From contig CAZVRZ010000106.1 of the NCBI GenBank assembly GCA_964629965.1, positions 1 through 19,203 on the forward strand: a stretch of 19,203 bases of DNA, written 5' to 3'. Below, in pieces: positions 1-5,790 of the stretch (within the stretch, counting starts at the first letter, position 1; every line of letters begins with the position of its first letter). The position numbers and the translations under genes were made by a program. The notes under the pieces were generated by a model that saw nothing but the letters and a program-made list of their open reading frames with translations, had not been told where the DNA came from and made no database searches. Source of the stretch: CAZVRZ01 sp964629965. GTDB taxonomy: Bacteria; Chloroflexota; Anaerolineae; Anaerolineales; UBA4823.

Positions 1-425
1 ACTCGTTCATACCAGCCAGGGCACTTCATGCCGGCCCAGTTGTCGGGATCGGGGAAGAGAGTCAACCGCTGGCGGCTGAGGGTGGGCGCAATTTTGATCT
101 CGTTCTTGCGATAACACTGCAACCCAAATTCAAGGAAAGCCCGCGCCACATCGTCTACGGTTACCTGTAACTCGGCTGCGATATTCCGGATTTCAACTTG
201 CAGCCTGGGCGGCACGCCCCGATAGCTGGTAGGCCGGTTATCCTCTTGCTTCTCCCAACTGCGATCGCGCTGCTTCTTCTCCGCCAGGCGCAGCTGCTCG
301 ACGATTGGCACGGCTGCCGGTGATTGTGGAATCGGTTTATCTCCGCCCCAGCCAGGAGCGGCCGGCTCAGCGCTGCCTGACTCTGGAACAGTATCCCAAA
401 TGCTTTTACGGCCTGATTTACTCAT
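1..425 (-). CDS. Unknown protein downstream of ParA, possible partition partner (3' end outside the window)
   Basis: The reading frame opens at an ATG at 425 on the minus strand and stays open to the window edge, giving 141 codons without a stop. An AGGAGG ribosome binding site lies 5 nt upstream (431-436) and overlaps the end of parA; the gap between the genes is 9 nt, so they are surely co-transcribed. The first 60 or so residues are polar, rich in Pro/Gly and probably disordered. They are followed by a charged helix (VEQLRLAEKKQ) and then a compact block (PPRLQVEIRNIAAELQ) with a DDVARAFLEFGLQ helix, which looks like a small helical DNA-binding fold. The position directly after parA is where a ParB or other centromere-binding partner is usually encoded; that role is inferred from context, not from a recognised ParB motif. 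I do not recognise the family. Confidence 0.75.
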   Translation of the reverse strand, partial: MSKSGRKSIWDTVPESGSAEPAAPGWGGDKPIPQSPAAVPIVEQLRLAEKKQRDRSWEKQEDNRPTSYRGVPPRLQVEIRNIAAELQVTVDDVARAFLEFGLQCYRKNEIKIAPTLSRQRLTLFPDPDNWAGMKCPGWYER

Positions 426-434
426 CCCAACCTC

Positions 435-1208
435 CTACGAATACTTCAACACCAATTCCACCAGCGCCCGGTATTCCTGGGCCGAGCGGCTGTCCGGGTC
501 TTTTTCAAAGATAGTTTTGCTCTCACCTGGGCATTCGGCCAGGGCAGCTGCCCGGTGGATGGGCGGCAGGAGGCGGTCGCCAAATCCCTGGCGCAGGTCT
601 TCCATCGCCGCCCGGTGCTCGCGCAACTGGTCGTGGTAAAAAGTGGGAAGCACTCCCAAAAGGGCACCCTTCCAGGCCTTCTCCCGCTGCAGGTACAGCA
701 TTGTGTCACTCAACTTGCGCACACTTTCGGTGGACAGGTATTCGGTGGAAGTGGGGATCAGCACCATGTCCGAGGCCCAGATGGCGCGCTCCTGGATGCC
801 GCCCACCGAAGGAGCGGTATCGAAGATCACGTAGCTCAGGCCGTTGTTGGTGAAGCGGGTGATCGCCTCCCGGATGGCGGACACCGGACGATCCTGCGAA
901 TTGAGCACCGTTTGGGCGGCCATGGTGGTCTGGTTGCCGGCCAGCAGCCAGAAGTTCGGGCGGCCTGTTCGCCGCACGTACTGGTTGATGAAGGTGGTTT
1001 CGTTATCTGCATTGCCCATGGTCAACAGGTAGAAAGCACCCGGTTCGGGGTTCAGTCCGAGGGTAGTGGCGCACTGGCCCTGCGGGTCGAGGTCAATCAG
1101 CAGCACATCCCGCCCGCGCAGCGCCAGGCCGGCGGCCAGCGAGACGGCAGTGGTGGTCTTGCCCACCCCACCCTTTTGGTTGCAGATGGCAACAACTTTC
1201 GTTTTCAT
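435..1208 (-). CDS. parA: ParA/Soj-family partition ATPase
   Basis: This is a 257-residue P-loop ATPase of the ParA/MinD superfamily. It shows the deviant Walker A motif KGGVGKTT (residues 12-19) with the signature lysine, the A' motif LLIDLDPQGQ (36-45), and a Walker B-like stretch YVIFDTAPS with Asp130. ParA proteins bind DNA non-specifically as ATP dimers and move a partner-centromere complex, segregating plasmids, integrated elements or chromosomes. The length is that of small (type Ib/Soj-like) ParAs without an N-terminal HTH, which usually work with a small partner encoded next to them; the gene at 1-425 is the candidate. The start is supported by GGAGGT, which overlaps the stop of the upstream gene (stop to ATG gap 6 nt). 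The setting beside an FtsK-like translocase suggests an element-borne rather than chromosomal parA. The family call is sure; the substrate is not. Confidence 0.95.
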   Translation of the reverse strand: MKTKVVAICNQKGGVGKTTTAVSLAAGLALRGRDVLLIDLDPQGQCATTLGLNPEPGAFYLLTMGNADNETTFINQYVRRTGRPNFWLLAGNQTTMAAQTVLNSQDRPVSAIREAITRFTNNGLSYVIFDTAPSVGGIQERAIWASDMVLIPTSTEYLSTESVRKLSDTMLYLQREKAWKGALLGVLPTFYHDQLREHRAAMEDLRQGFGDRLLPPIHRAAALAECPGESKTIFEKDPDSRSAQEYRALVELVLKYS

Positions 1209-1214
1209 CTTTTT

Positions 1215-1541
1215 TCAACCTCCAGCCTGGTCGCGGCTATCCCGCGTCAGGTGAACGTGGCGCGGCAGGATGTTGCGGCAGCGTTCGATGGTCAAACCGT
1301 TGGCCGAAAGCGACTCGGGCCAATCCAGCGGGACGCGCACCCGGTTGGGTTCGACGCCGTGCTTCTCGATGTAACGGCTGATGGCGGCCTTGAGTATCGC
1401 CTCGGGCGAAGCAGTCTTGTCTGCCTCAAACCAGACGGACCAAAGCAGGCCTAAGACGCCTCCTGATTCTGTCCGGGCAAGAGATGGATTTGCTATGTCT
1501 GTGGGTATGCTGGAAGTACACAGGAAAGATTGCTGAATCAT
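1215..1541 (-). CDS. 108-residue protein of unknown function in the ParA cluster
   Basis: I chose the ATG at 1541 because AAGAGG sits 9 nt upstream; an in-frame GTG at 1589 would add 16 residues but has no visible ribosome binding site. The product has no signal peptide or membrane helix. Residues 45-60 form a probable amphipathic helix (SPEAILKAAISRYIEK), followed by HGVEPNRVRVPLDWP and a C-terminal ILPRHVHL. A layout of helix, 'G..PN.V.V' strand and terminal 'LP.H..L' is one that I associate, from memory and without a search, with small uncharacterised proteins of Chloroflexota accessory regions. It overlaps the parA ribosome binding site and so is probably translated together with parA. 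No promoter is convincing in the 120 nt between it and the translocase gene. That gap holds only a short GC hairpin (CCGGC/GCCGG) without a T-tract. Confidence 0.7.
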   Translation of the reverse strand: MIQQSFLCTSSIPTDIANPSLARTESGGVLGLLWSVWFEADKTASPEAILKAAISRYIEKHGVEPNRVRVPLDWPESLSANGLTIERCRNILPRHVHLTRDSRDQAGG

Positions 1542-1661
1542 GTGGAGCCTCTTTTCATGAGAATTTTTGAGATTGACAGGATTGCACACCGGCGGTTTTG
1601 CCGGGGATCAACAGCAAACTGACAAACACGACAACCTCGACAGGCTGGCAAACTGGTTCCA

Positions 1662-2963
1662 TCAGGCGGCCTCGATGATCTGCTGCAGGGCAGGCGTGAC
1701 ATAACGGGCATTCTTGCGGTTGGGATCTTGCGCCAGCCAGCCCTTGATCTCCCAGGTCTCGGCCAATCGGCGCGCCTGGCGCGGCGCCATCCCCCAGCCC
1801 ACCAGGTCTTCCTGGGTCATGCGCCCGCTGGTTTCCGCCAGGGAGTGATGCACCAGGCTGCGCTCGTAATCGCTGAGCGGGCTGACCTTGACTGCCTTCC
1901 CAGCCGACAGCAATCCCGCCAGGCGTTCTTCAGGCAAGTGATAGGATTGGAAGATTTGTGGCGAGCCGCCATCCAGGCGCAGGATGCCTCGCCCGGGCAG
2001 CGCCAGGCGCATGGCCTTTTTGCCCCAGTCGTTTGAATCCAGCACCACGGCGGCCGAAGTGTCATCGTTGACCCTGAAAGTCACCCGGGTGGCAAAACTG
2101 GCGGACAATGCCCGCGGCACATCCTGCGAGCGCCAGGAATGGGCCGCCATGACCAGATGGATGCCATATTTCAACGATTGGCGGGCGATATCGGCTACGA
2201 TTTCTGACACGCCGCGCTGATCCATGTAGGTGTTGGCTTCATCCATGATCAGGAAAGCACGCGGCAGCGGGTTGGGAACCAGCCGGTTGTATTCTTCGAT
2301 CTTCTGCACCGGCAGACCGCCTGGGCGGGTCGCGCTCTTGAACAGATCGCCGCGCCGGGACATCTCCTGCCGCACCGCGACCAGCAGCTTGATGAAATCG
2401 GCCCTGGAGGAAGCCACCGGCGCGGCGCACAGGTGGTTCCAGGCCGGCGAGAAGGTGATCTCCTGCGGGTCGGCCAGGTACAGGCTGTACCCATTCTGCA
2501 GGGCGGTGTAGGCCAGGCTGGTTTCGAAGTTCGATTTTCCTGAGCGCGACGCCCCGCCAACCAGGATGTTGAGCAGCCGCCCGACCGGTTGGTGCAGTGC
2601 GCAGCGGCAGCCAACTCCCAGTGGGAACACGCCGGGATCCACCCTGTCAGGATATGGAATGCTCTTGGGCAGCGCCGGCGGGGTGCTGAGCAGCACGGCG
2701 TAGCGCGCTCCGTTGTGATTGGAGCTTGCCACCCGCTTGCCGTGGGTCAGGGTGCTGATCTGGTGCAGCACTTCGTCGGTCAAATACAGGCTGACCGGCT
2801 CGCCCAGGTGCAGTTCGTCCAGTACGGCAAACAGGATCACGTGCTGGGCATGTTCGGTGATCACAAACTCCTGGAAGGCCGGGTTGCGCTTGCAGTCCTG
2901 CAGGGCCGTGGCAATCCGGGAGGCCACGAATTTGGCTTCAGAAAGGTAGCGGTTGGTCAACAT
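1662..2963 (-). CDS. FtsK/TraB-like DNA translocase ATPase with C-terminal helical domain
   Basis: This 433-residue ATPase has Walker A GGASRSGKSN (136-145), Walker B RAFLIMDEAN (235-244, with Asp-Glu) and a following VMAAHSWRSQD segment that fits the sensor region of FtsK/HerA motor proteins. The block RVTFRVNDDTSAAVVLDS (293-310) and the glycine-rich LPGRGILRLDG (322-332) are typical of the FtsK motor core. The N-terminal 125 residues form a separate domain. The last 60 residues (SLVHHSLAETSGRMTQ..., RQARRLAETWEIKGWL) resemble a winged-helix module, as FtsK gamma domains do. Unlike chromosomal FtsK it carries no membrane segments of its own. Single ATPases of this class pump double-stranded DNA during segregation or, as TraB, during actinobacterial-style conjugation. 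Here a membrane lipoprotein is encoded 14 nt upstream and ParA downstream, which favours a transfer or maintenance role for an integrated element. The ribosome binding site is AGAGGAGAG. Confidence 0.9.
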   Translation of the reverse strand: MLTNRYLSEAKFVASRIATALQDCKRNPAFQEFVITEHAQHVILFAVLDELHLGEPVSLYLTDEVLHQISTLTHGKRVASSNHNGARYAVLLSTPPALPKSIPYPDRVDPGVFPLGVGCRCALHQPVGRLLNILVGGASRSGKSNFETSLAYTALQNGYSLYLADPQEITFSPAWNHLCAAPVASSRADFIKLLVAVRQEMSRRGDLFKSATRPGGLPVQKIEEYNRLVPNPLPRAFLIMDEANTYMDQRGVSEIVADIARQSLKYGIHLVMAAHSWRSQDVPRALSASFATRVTFRVNDDTSAAVVLDSNDWGKKAMRLALPGRGILRLDGGSPQIFQSYHLPEERLAGLLSAGKAVKVSPLSDYERSLVHHSLAETSGRMTQEDLVGWGMAPRQARRLAETWEIKGWLAQDPNRKNARYVTPALQQIIEAA

Positions 2964-2977
2964 CTTATCTCTCCTCT

Positions 2978-4051
2978 CTACTCATCATCATCTTCCAGCA
3001 GCCGCACTTCGACATCGCGCAGCCATTCCCCGACGCGGCTGTCGTCGGGTGGTAAGACCTTGAACTGGATATCGGAAATCTCGGCCGGCGGCTGCGGTCC
3101 CTGGTTGACCGGGGTGATCGAGAGCGCCGCCTGGCGCATCACTCGCTTGCGCTCCCCGGCCGGCAGCCCGCTGGCCGAGAGCAGCAGTTCGGCGGCCTGG
3201 GCGCGGGCGGTGACGGCGTTCTGCATGTCCGCATCGGGAGCCGAACCAGCGGTCAGCAGGCGGCCTTGCTCGTCAATAACCACACCCGGTCCCAGGCTGC
3301 GGGCGATATCCACGATCTTGACGCCGCCGCGGCTGCCCGGCGCCACGATGATCGGCTTGCCGTTCCAGGATTGGAAGCCAAAGAACTTGAGCAGCACCCA
3401 GGGGACAGCCTTCCAGATCAGCACCAATCCAAACAGAAAGGCCAGCACCAGGGCGATACGCCAGGCCCAGGTGCGGAACTCCAGCGATTGGCGCCGGCTC
3501 TCATCCTGGCGGAGCAGCTCGTTGATTGCCAGCTGCGTGGCAGTGGTTTGGATGAGGTAGTTGTATGCCATCTGGGTATTCGTGGCGTCCTGGGCGATAC
3601 CGGTGCCGATCGCCTGCCGGGTTCCGGCGGCGTTGGTGCCGACTGCCTGTTGGGTGGCGACCGAGCTGGTCGCCGCCGCGCTGATGGCCGTAGCAGTCAG
3701 TGCGCCGGCCGATTGGGTCTGGCGAGTGAAGTGCTGCTCAGTGGCGGAGGAACTGGTGAGCTGCAAGGCCACCCGGGTGGACTCGGCATTGACCTCGACC
3801 GCCACGGCGGTGCCGGTCAGCGCCAGGTTGTATGCCAGGGCTTCCCCGGCCTGGATGGTCGAGCGCGCCTGGATCGCCGAGGCCTGGTCGGTGGCAACGT
3901 ATGGAGGAATGGGTGTGGACAGGCGAGCGCTGGTGGGCGGGGCCAGCGAAACAGCCGTGACGCCGGCGCAGCCGGACGAGGCGAGTGCGAAAGCAATCGC
4001 CAATACCAGCGAAATGAGGAAGCGGTAGAAGTGGATACGCAGGCTGTTCAT
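2978..4051 (-). CDS. Ala/Thr-rich lipoprotein with an internal transmembrane helix
   Basis: The ATG at 4051 follows the upstream stop by 1 nt and begins a classical lipoprotein signal: charged start, hydrophobic core, then lipobox ASSGC with Cys28. An upstream in-frame extension to 4303 exists but would bury this signal and overlap the preceding gene. Residues 30-195 are dominated by Ala, Thr, Ser and Gln with repeats such as GTNAAGTRQAIGTGIAQ, probably a long helical or coiled extracytoplasmic stalk. A strong transmembrane helix spans about 197-222, and a 135-residue acidic C-terminal domain follows (ending EDDDE), predicted to be cytoplasmic. The protein should therefore be lipid-anchored outside and reach back through the membrane. 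Stop to next ATG is 14 nt, so it is made together with the translocase ATPase and could serve as its membrane platform (inference). I recognise no named family; the composition is typical of Chloroflexota envelope proteins. Confidence 0.8.
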   Translation of the reverse strand: MNSLRIHFYRFLISLVLAIAFALASSGCAGVTAVSLAPPTSARLSTPIPPYVATDQASAIQARSTIQAGEALAYNLALTGTAVAVEVNAESTRVALQLTSSSATEQHFTRQTQSAGALTATAISAAATSSVATQQAVGTNAAGTRQAIGTGIAQDATNTQMAYNYLIQTTATQLAINELLRQDESRRQSLEFRTWAWRIALVLAFLFGLVLIWKAVPWVLLKFFGFQSWNGKPIIVAPGSRGGVKIVDIARSLGPGVVIDEQGRLLTAGSAPDADMQNAVTARAQAAELLLSASGLPAGERKRVMRQAALSITPVNQGPQPPAEISDIQFKVLPPDDSRVGEWLRDVEVRLLEDDDE

Positions 4052-4052
4052 C

Positions 4053-4463
4053 TCACCATCCCCAGTTGCTGAACAGGGTATCTTCGACTTCGATTTCATC
4101 AGCCTGCGCTCCTTCCGCCAGGTACACAGCAGGCAGACGCTGCTCGCCGGCAGGCAGGTAGCCGGCCGGTTTTGGGCTTTGCACCCGGACGAATGGATAC
4201 GAGGTTGGAATGACAGAAGGAGGCGGCGCCGAGTGATTTTTGTGTTCGGAGATAAAACGATAGACCAATACTCCTCCAGACACTCCGGCAGCCAGGGCGA
4301 CAACGATCATGAAGCTGCTCGTGCACTGGGAAGCCAGCAGCGCGCTGGAGGCCGCGGCGCTCGCCACGCCATTGGCCAGGCTGGCCGCAGAGGAAAGTAA
4401 AGCTGTCGCGAGAGCCAGTAGAGCGACAATTCCAGTAAATAGGATAAGAATATATAGAGCCAT
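4053..4463 (-). CDS. Small membrane protein, first gene of the ParA/translocase cluster
   Basis: The product has 136 residues. It begins with a hydrophobic helix (about 2-26), has an Ala/Ser-rich linker, and a second helix at about 51-70 (FMIVVALAAGVSGGVLVYRF). A Pro-rich tail of about 60 residues follows, with acidic and aromatic residues near its end (EIEVEDTLFSNWGW). Its stop codon is separated from the lipoprotein ATG by one base, so translational coupling is likely. The 5' side is odd: only 18 nt separate the ATG from the T-tract of a terminator-like hairpin, and the only purine-rich element is a weak TAGGT. The mRNA may be leaderless or may arise by read-through of the hairpin. No homologous family is recognised. 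Two short helices and a tail suit an accessory membrane component of a transfer or secretion machine, but that is a guess from neighbours. Confidence 0.7.
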   Translation of the reverse strand: MALYILILFTGIVALLALATALLSSAASLANGVASAAASSALLASQCTSSFMIVVALAAGVSGGVLVYRFISEHKNHSAPPPSVIPTSYPFVRVQSPKPAGYLPAGEQRLPAVYLAEGAQADEIEVEDTLFSNWGW

Positions 4464-4481
4464 AAATACCTATAGCTTTAC

Positions 4482-4523
4482 AAAAAACAGTTCTCGTAAC
4501 CCATATTTTGGGAACGAGAACTG
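4482..4523 (-). terminator. Rho-independent terminator or attenuator, minus strand
   Basis: Arms 4488-4497 (CAGTTCTCGT) and 4514-4523 (ACGAGAACTG) are perfect 10-bp inverted repeats. After a small asymmetric bulge, the inner CCC/GGG adds three more pairs around an AT-rich loop. On the minus strand the stem is followed directly by six T residues (4482-4487), the classic intrinsic terminator layout. It would end transcripts from the 4568-5685 genes. It also sits only 18 nt before the start codon of the next cluster, so an attenuator or operator role is possible too. Confidence 0.75.
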
Positions 4524-4567
4524 CCGATGTACGCGCTGCTCATCACCTTCAAATCAGGTCATAGCGT

Positions 4568-4858
4568 TCAGGTGACTGTGTGATTTTCTGCCTTGTCAAG
4601 TTGTTGTGAAACAATCTCAAATGCTTCCTGCAATGTTACTTTATCGAGCAGGATCAGCAATGAGGAGTATGGTGATTGTTGGTAAGTTCCGAACGACGCC
4701 CCTCCCTCTCCGCTGTTACAAACAACCGCCCTACTCAACAAGGGCAGAAACGCAATAGTCGGTTGAACAGCCGCTATGGTGTTTCTTTGTACCCGGGCTC
4801 CTTCGAACACCAGTCGAGGGAGTCTTTTCTTATTCCCCAATAAGGCTTTTCCAGCCAA
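4568..4858 (-). CDS. Doubtful ORF of unknown origin at the scar
   Basis: This frame is open for 96 codons, but its only start candidates are TTG codons (the first at 4858), it has no ATG and no ribosome binding site. Its first dozen codons overlap the end of the GNAT fragment in another frame, so the N-terminal part is not a natural protein start. The C-terminal part (SSLLILLDKVTLQEAFEIVSQ...) has a plausible hydrophobic strand and amphipathic helix, and may be the tail of a real gene whose 5' part was removed by a deletion. It ends 45 nt before the terminator hairpin, consistent with once having been the last gene of a transcript. I do not recognise it. Confidence 0.3.
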   Translation of the reverse strand: MAGKALLGNKKRLPRLVFEGARVQRNTIAAVQPTIAFLPLLSRAVVCNSGEGGASFGTYQQSPYSSLLILLDKVTLQEAFEIVSQQLDKAENHTVT

Positions 4859-5021
4859 TAGCTGATTTCCGGCTTCCCCTCATCCTCGTAGCTCAGTACG
4901 TTTCCAGCGACTTTGCCCCCTGACATGATGGTCTTTACAATAACCTTTTTGTCCGCCAGTATCTTTTGCCAGTGAGCAGCAAAAGCCGCCCGGTTGGTAG
5001 GAGCTTTGGCCGTAAACGCCT
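4831..5021 (-). pseudogene. GNAT N-acetyltransferase fragment, both ends missing
   Basis: Reading the minus strand in the frame with codons starting at 5019 gives AFTAKAPTNRAAFAAHW, then KILADKKVIVKTIMSGGKVAG, then VLSYEDEGKPEISYW and LEKPYWGI (shown in pieces). This matches the middle of RimJ/RimL-like GNAT acetyltransferases: the helix '..F..HW.KILAD', the beta-strand 'GQVAG.VLSYE..GKPEISYWI', and the start of the acetyl-CoA loop 'YWGKGIAT'. The N-terminal 30-40 residues and everything after YWG, including the acetyl-CoA binding loop, are absent. The frame meets a TAG at 4774-4776. The 5' part overlaps, out of frame, the last 30 codons of the VOC gene. It cannot encode an active enzyme. Recognition is from memory of the family, without alignment. 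Confidence 0.72.
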
Positions 5022-5432
5022 TTGCGCTTTTTCGCTTTGCTGGTTGGGGCCGATCAAATCCCAGAGGTTACCGTATAAATCTTCAAAGACAGCCACCGTG
5101 CCGTAAGCGGCAACCTTGGGCGGGCGCACAAACTGGATACCGGCGGCAAGCATATCGTGGTAATCCCGCCAGAAATCGTCTGTGCGCAAAAATAAGAAAA
5201 CGCGCCCGCCGGTTTGGTTGCCAGTGCAGCTCACCTGCTCCGGGGTAGTGGCGCGGGCTAGGAGCAGGTTGGTACCGCTGGACCCGGACGGAGCCACCAA
5301 TACCCAACGCTTATCTTGTTCAGGTTGGTACGTGTCTTCGACCAGGGTGAAATGGAGCTTGCGGCAGAAAAACTCGATGGCTTCATCGTAGTCTCGAACA
5401 ACCAGGGCAATATGGACAATGGATTGTTTCAT
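4935..5432 (-). CDS. Glyoxalase/bleomycin-resistance (VOC) family protein with aberrant C-terminal tail
   Basis: The ATG at 5432 is preferred over an upstream in-frame start at 5531, because it begins the domain exactly (MKQSIVHIALVVRDYDEAIEF) and lies 7 nt after the stop of the preceding gene. Residues 3-130 make one complete VOC domain. It opens with the His-containing first strand (VHIALVV), has central LLLARAT and VFLFLRTDDF strands, and closes with the typical VFEDLYGNLWDLIGPN. VOC proteins are metal-dependent lyases, dioxygenases or drug-binding proteins; the substrate cannot be read from sequence. Family members of this type normally stop soon after 'WDLIG', at about 130 residues. Here 35 basic residues follow (QQSEKAQRRLRPK...), encoded in a different frame of a GNAT remnant. 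The native stop therefore appears to have been lost in a deletion. The core may still fold. Confidence 0.85.
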   Translation of the reverse strand: MKQSIVHIALVVRDYDEAIEFFCRKLHFTLVEDTYQPEQDKRWVLVAPSGSSGTNLLLARATTPEQVSCTGNQTGGRVFLFLRTDDFWRDYHDMLAAGIQFVRPPKVAAYGTVAVFEDLYGNLWDLIGPNQQSEKAQRRLRPKLLPTGRLLLLTGKRYWRTKRLL

Positions 5433-5439
5433 ACTATGC

Positions 5440-5685
5440 TCAATCACAGTTGGGCACACCAGCCCAGCATGGGTGCTGATCGAAGATAATGCCGCCCACC
5501 AGCATGAAGATGACCAACGCAGCCAGAGCAATCACCGCCAGGTTGGACTGGCGCAACGGTAATTTGCTGCCATCTCTGAGGCTTTGGCCTATGGCTCCCA
5601 TGTTGAGCGCCAGAGCGATAGCCGGCAGCGCCACGATAGGAATTGAAATCAGAATCAGCATTCTGGATTTCTGAACGCTCTCCAT
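5440..5685 (-). CDS. Small two-helix membrane protein of unknown function
   Basis: The 81-residue product starts MESVQKSR and has two hydrophobic segments, about residues 9-28 (MLILISIPIVALPAIALAL) and 48-68 (NLAVIALAALVIFMLVGGII). A polar basic loop lies between them, and a short tail contains two cysteines (HPCWAGVPNCD). The loop DGSKLPLRQ with two helices predicts a hairpin topology with both ends on the same side of the membrane. Its TGA lies 7 nt before the VOC start codon, so the two genes form a small operon. It is divergent from the phosphoesterase gene across a 105-nt spacer. No family recognised. Confidence 0.65.
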   Translation of the reverse strand: MESVQKSRMLILISIPIVALPAIALALNMGAIGQSLRDGSKLPLRQSNLAVIALAALVIFMLVGGIIFDQHPCWAGVPNCD

Positions 5686-5725
5686 ATCCCGATTCTACCC
5701 CCTATTAGCACGAAAGCTAAGGTAA

Positions 5726-5731
5726 TATAAT
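5726..5731 (+). promoter_or_regulatory. Putative -10 box (TATAAT) for the phosphoesterase gene
   Basis: A perfect TATAAT lies 59 nt before the start codon at 5791 in an AT-rich spacer between divergent genes. The -35 region is weak: TTAGCA at 5705-5710 with a 15-nt spacing. The ribosome binding site of the gene itself is AAGGA at 5781-5785. No start site can be fixed from sequence. Confidence 0.45.
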
Positions 5732-5790
5732 CCATTCGAAATGGCCCAAAATTTATCTACCCAGCCTTTAGAGATATTTTAAGGAATTAA

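Noticed and set aside
555..1454. Plus-strand 299-codon open frame opposite parA
   Set aside because: It is antisense to parA and its upstream neighbour, both of which have clear motifs and ribosome binding sites; the translated sequence is Gly/Arg/His-rich low-information text typical of a shadow frame in GC-rich DNA.
1585..1610. Terminator between the translocase and the 108-residue gene
   Set aside because: The CCGGC/GCCGG stem is only 5 bp with no T-tract on either strand, so it gives no support for transcription ending there.
2589..3560. Plus-strand 323-codon open frame opposite the translocase and lipoprotein genes
   Set aside because: It overlaps two well-supported minus-strand genes, and its Ser/Arg-rich product shows no domain or signal.
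4052..4303. N-terminal extension of the lipoprotein gene to 4303
   Set aside because: It would bury the signal peptide and lipobox 84 residues deep and overlap the preceding coding region; the ATG at 4051, one base after the upstream stop, is the natural start.
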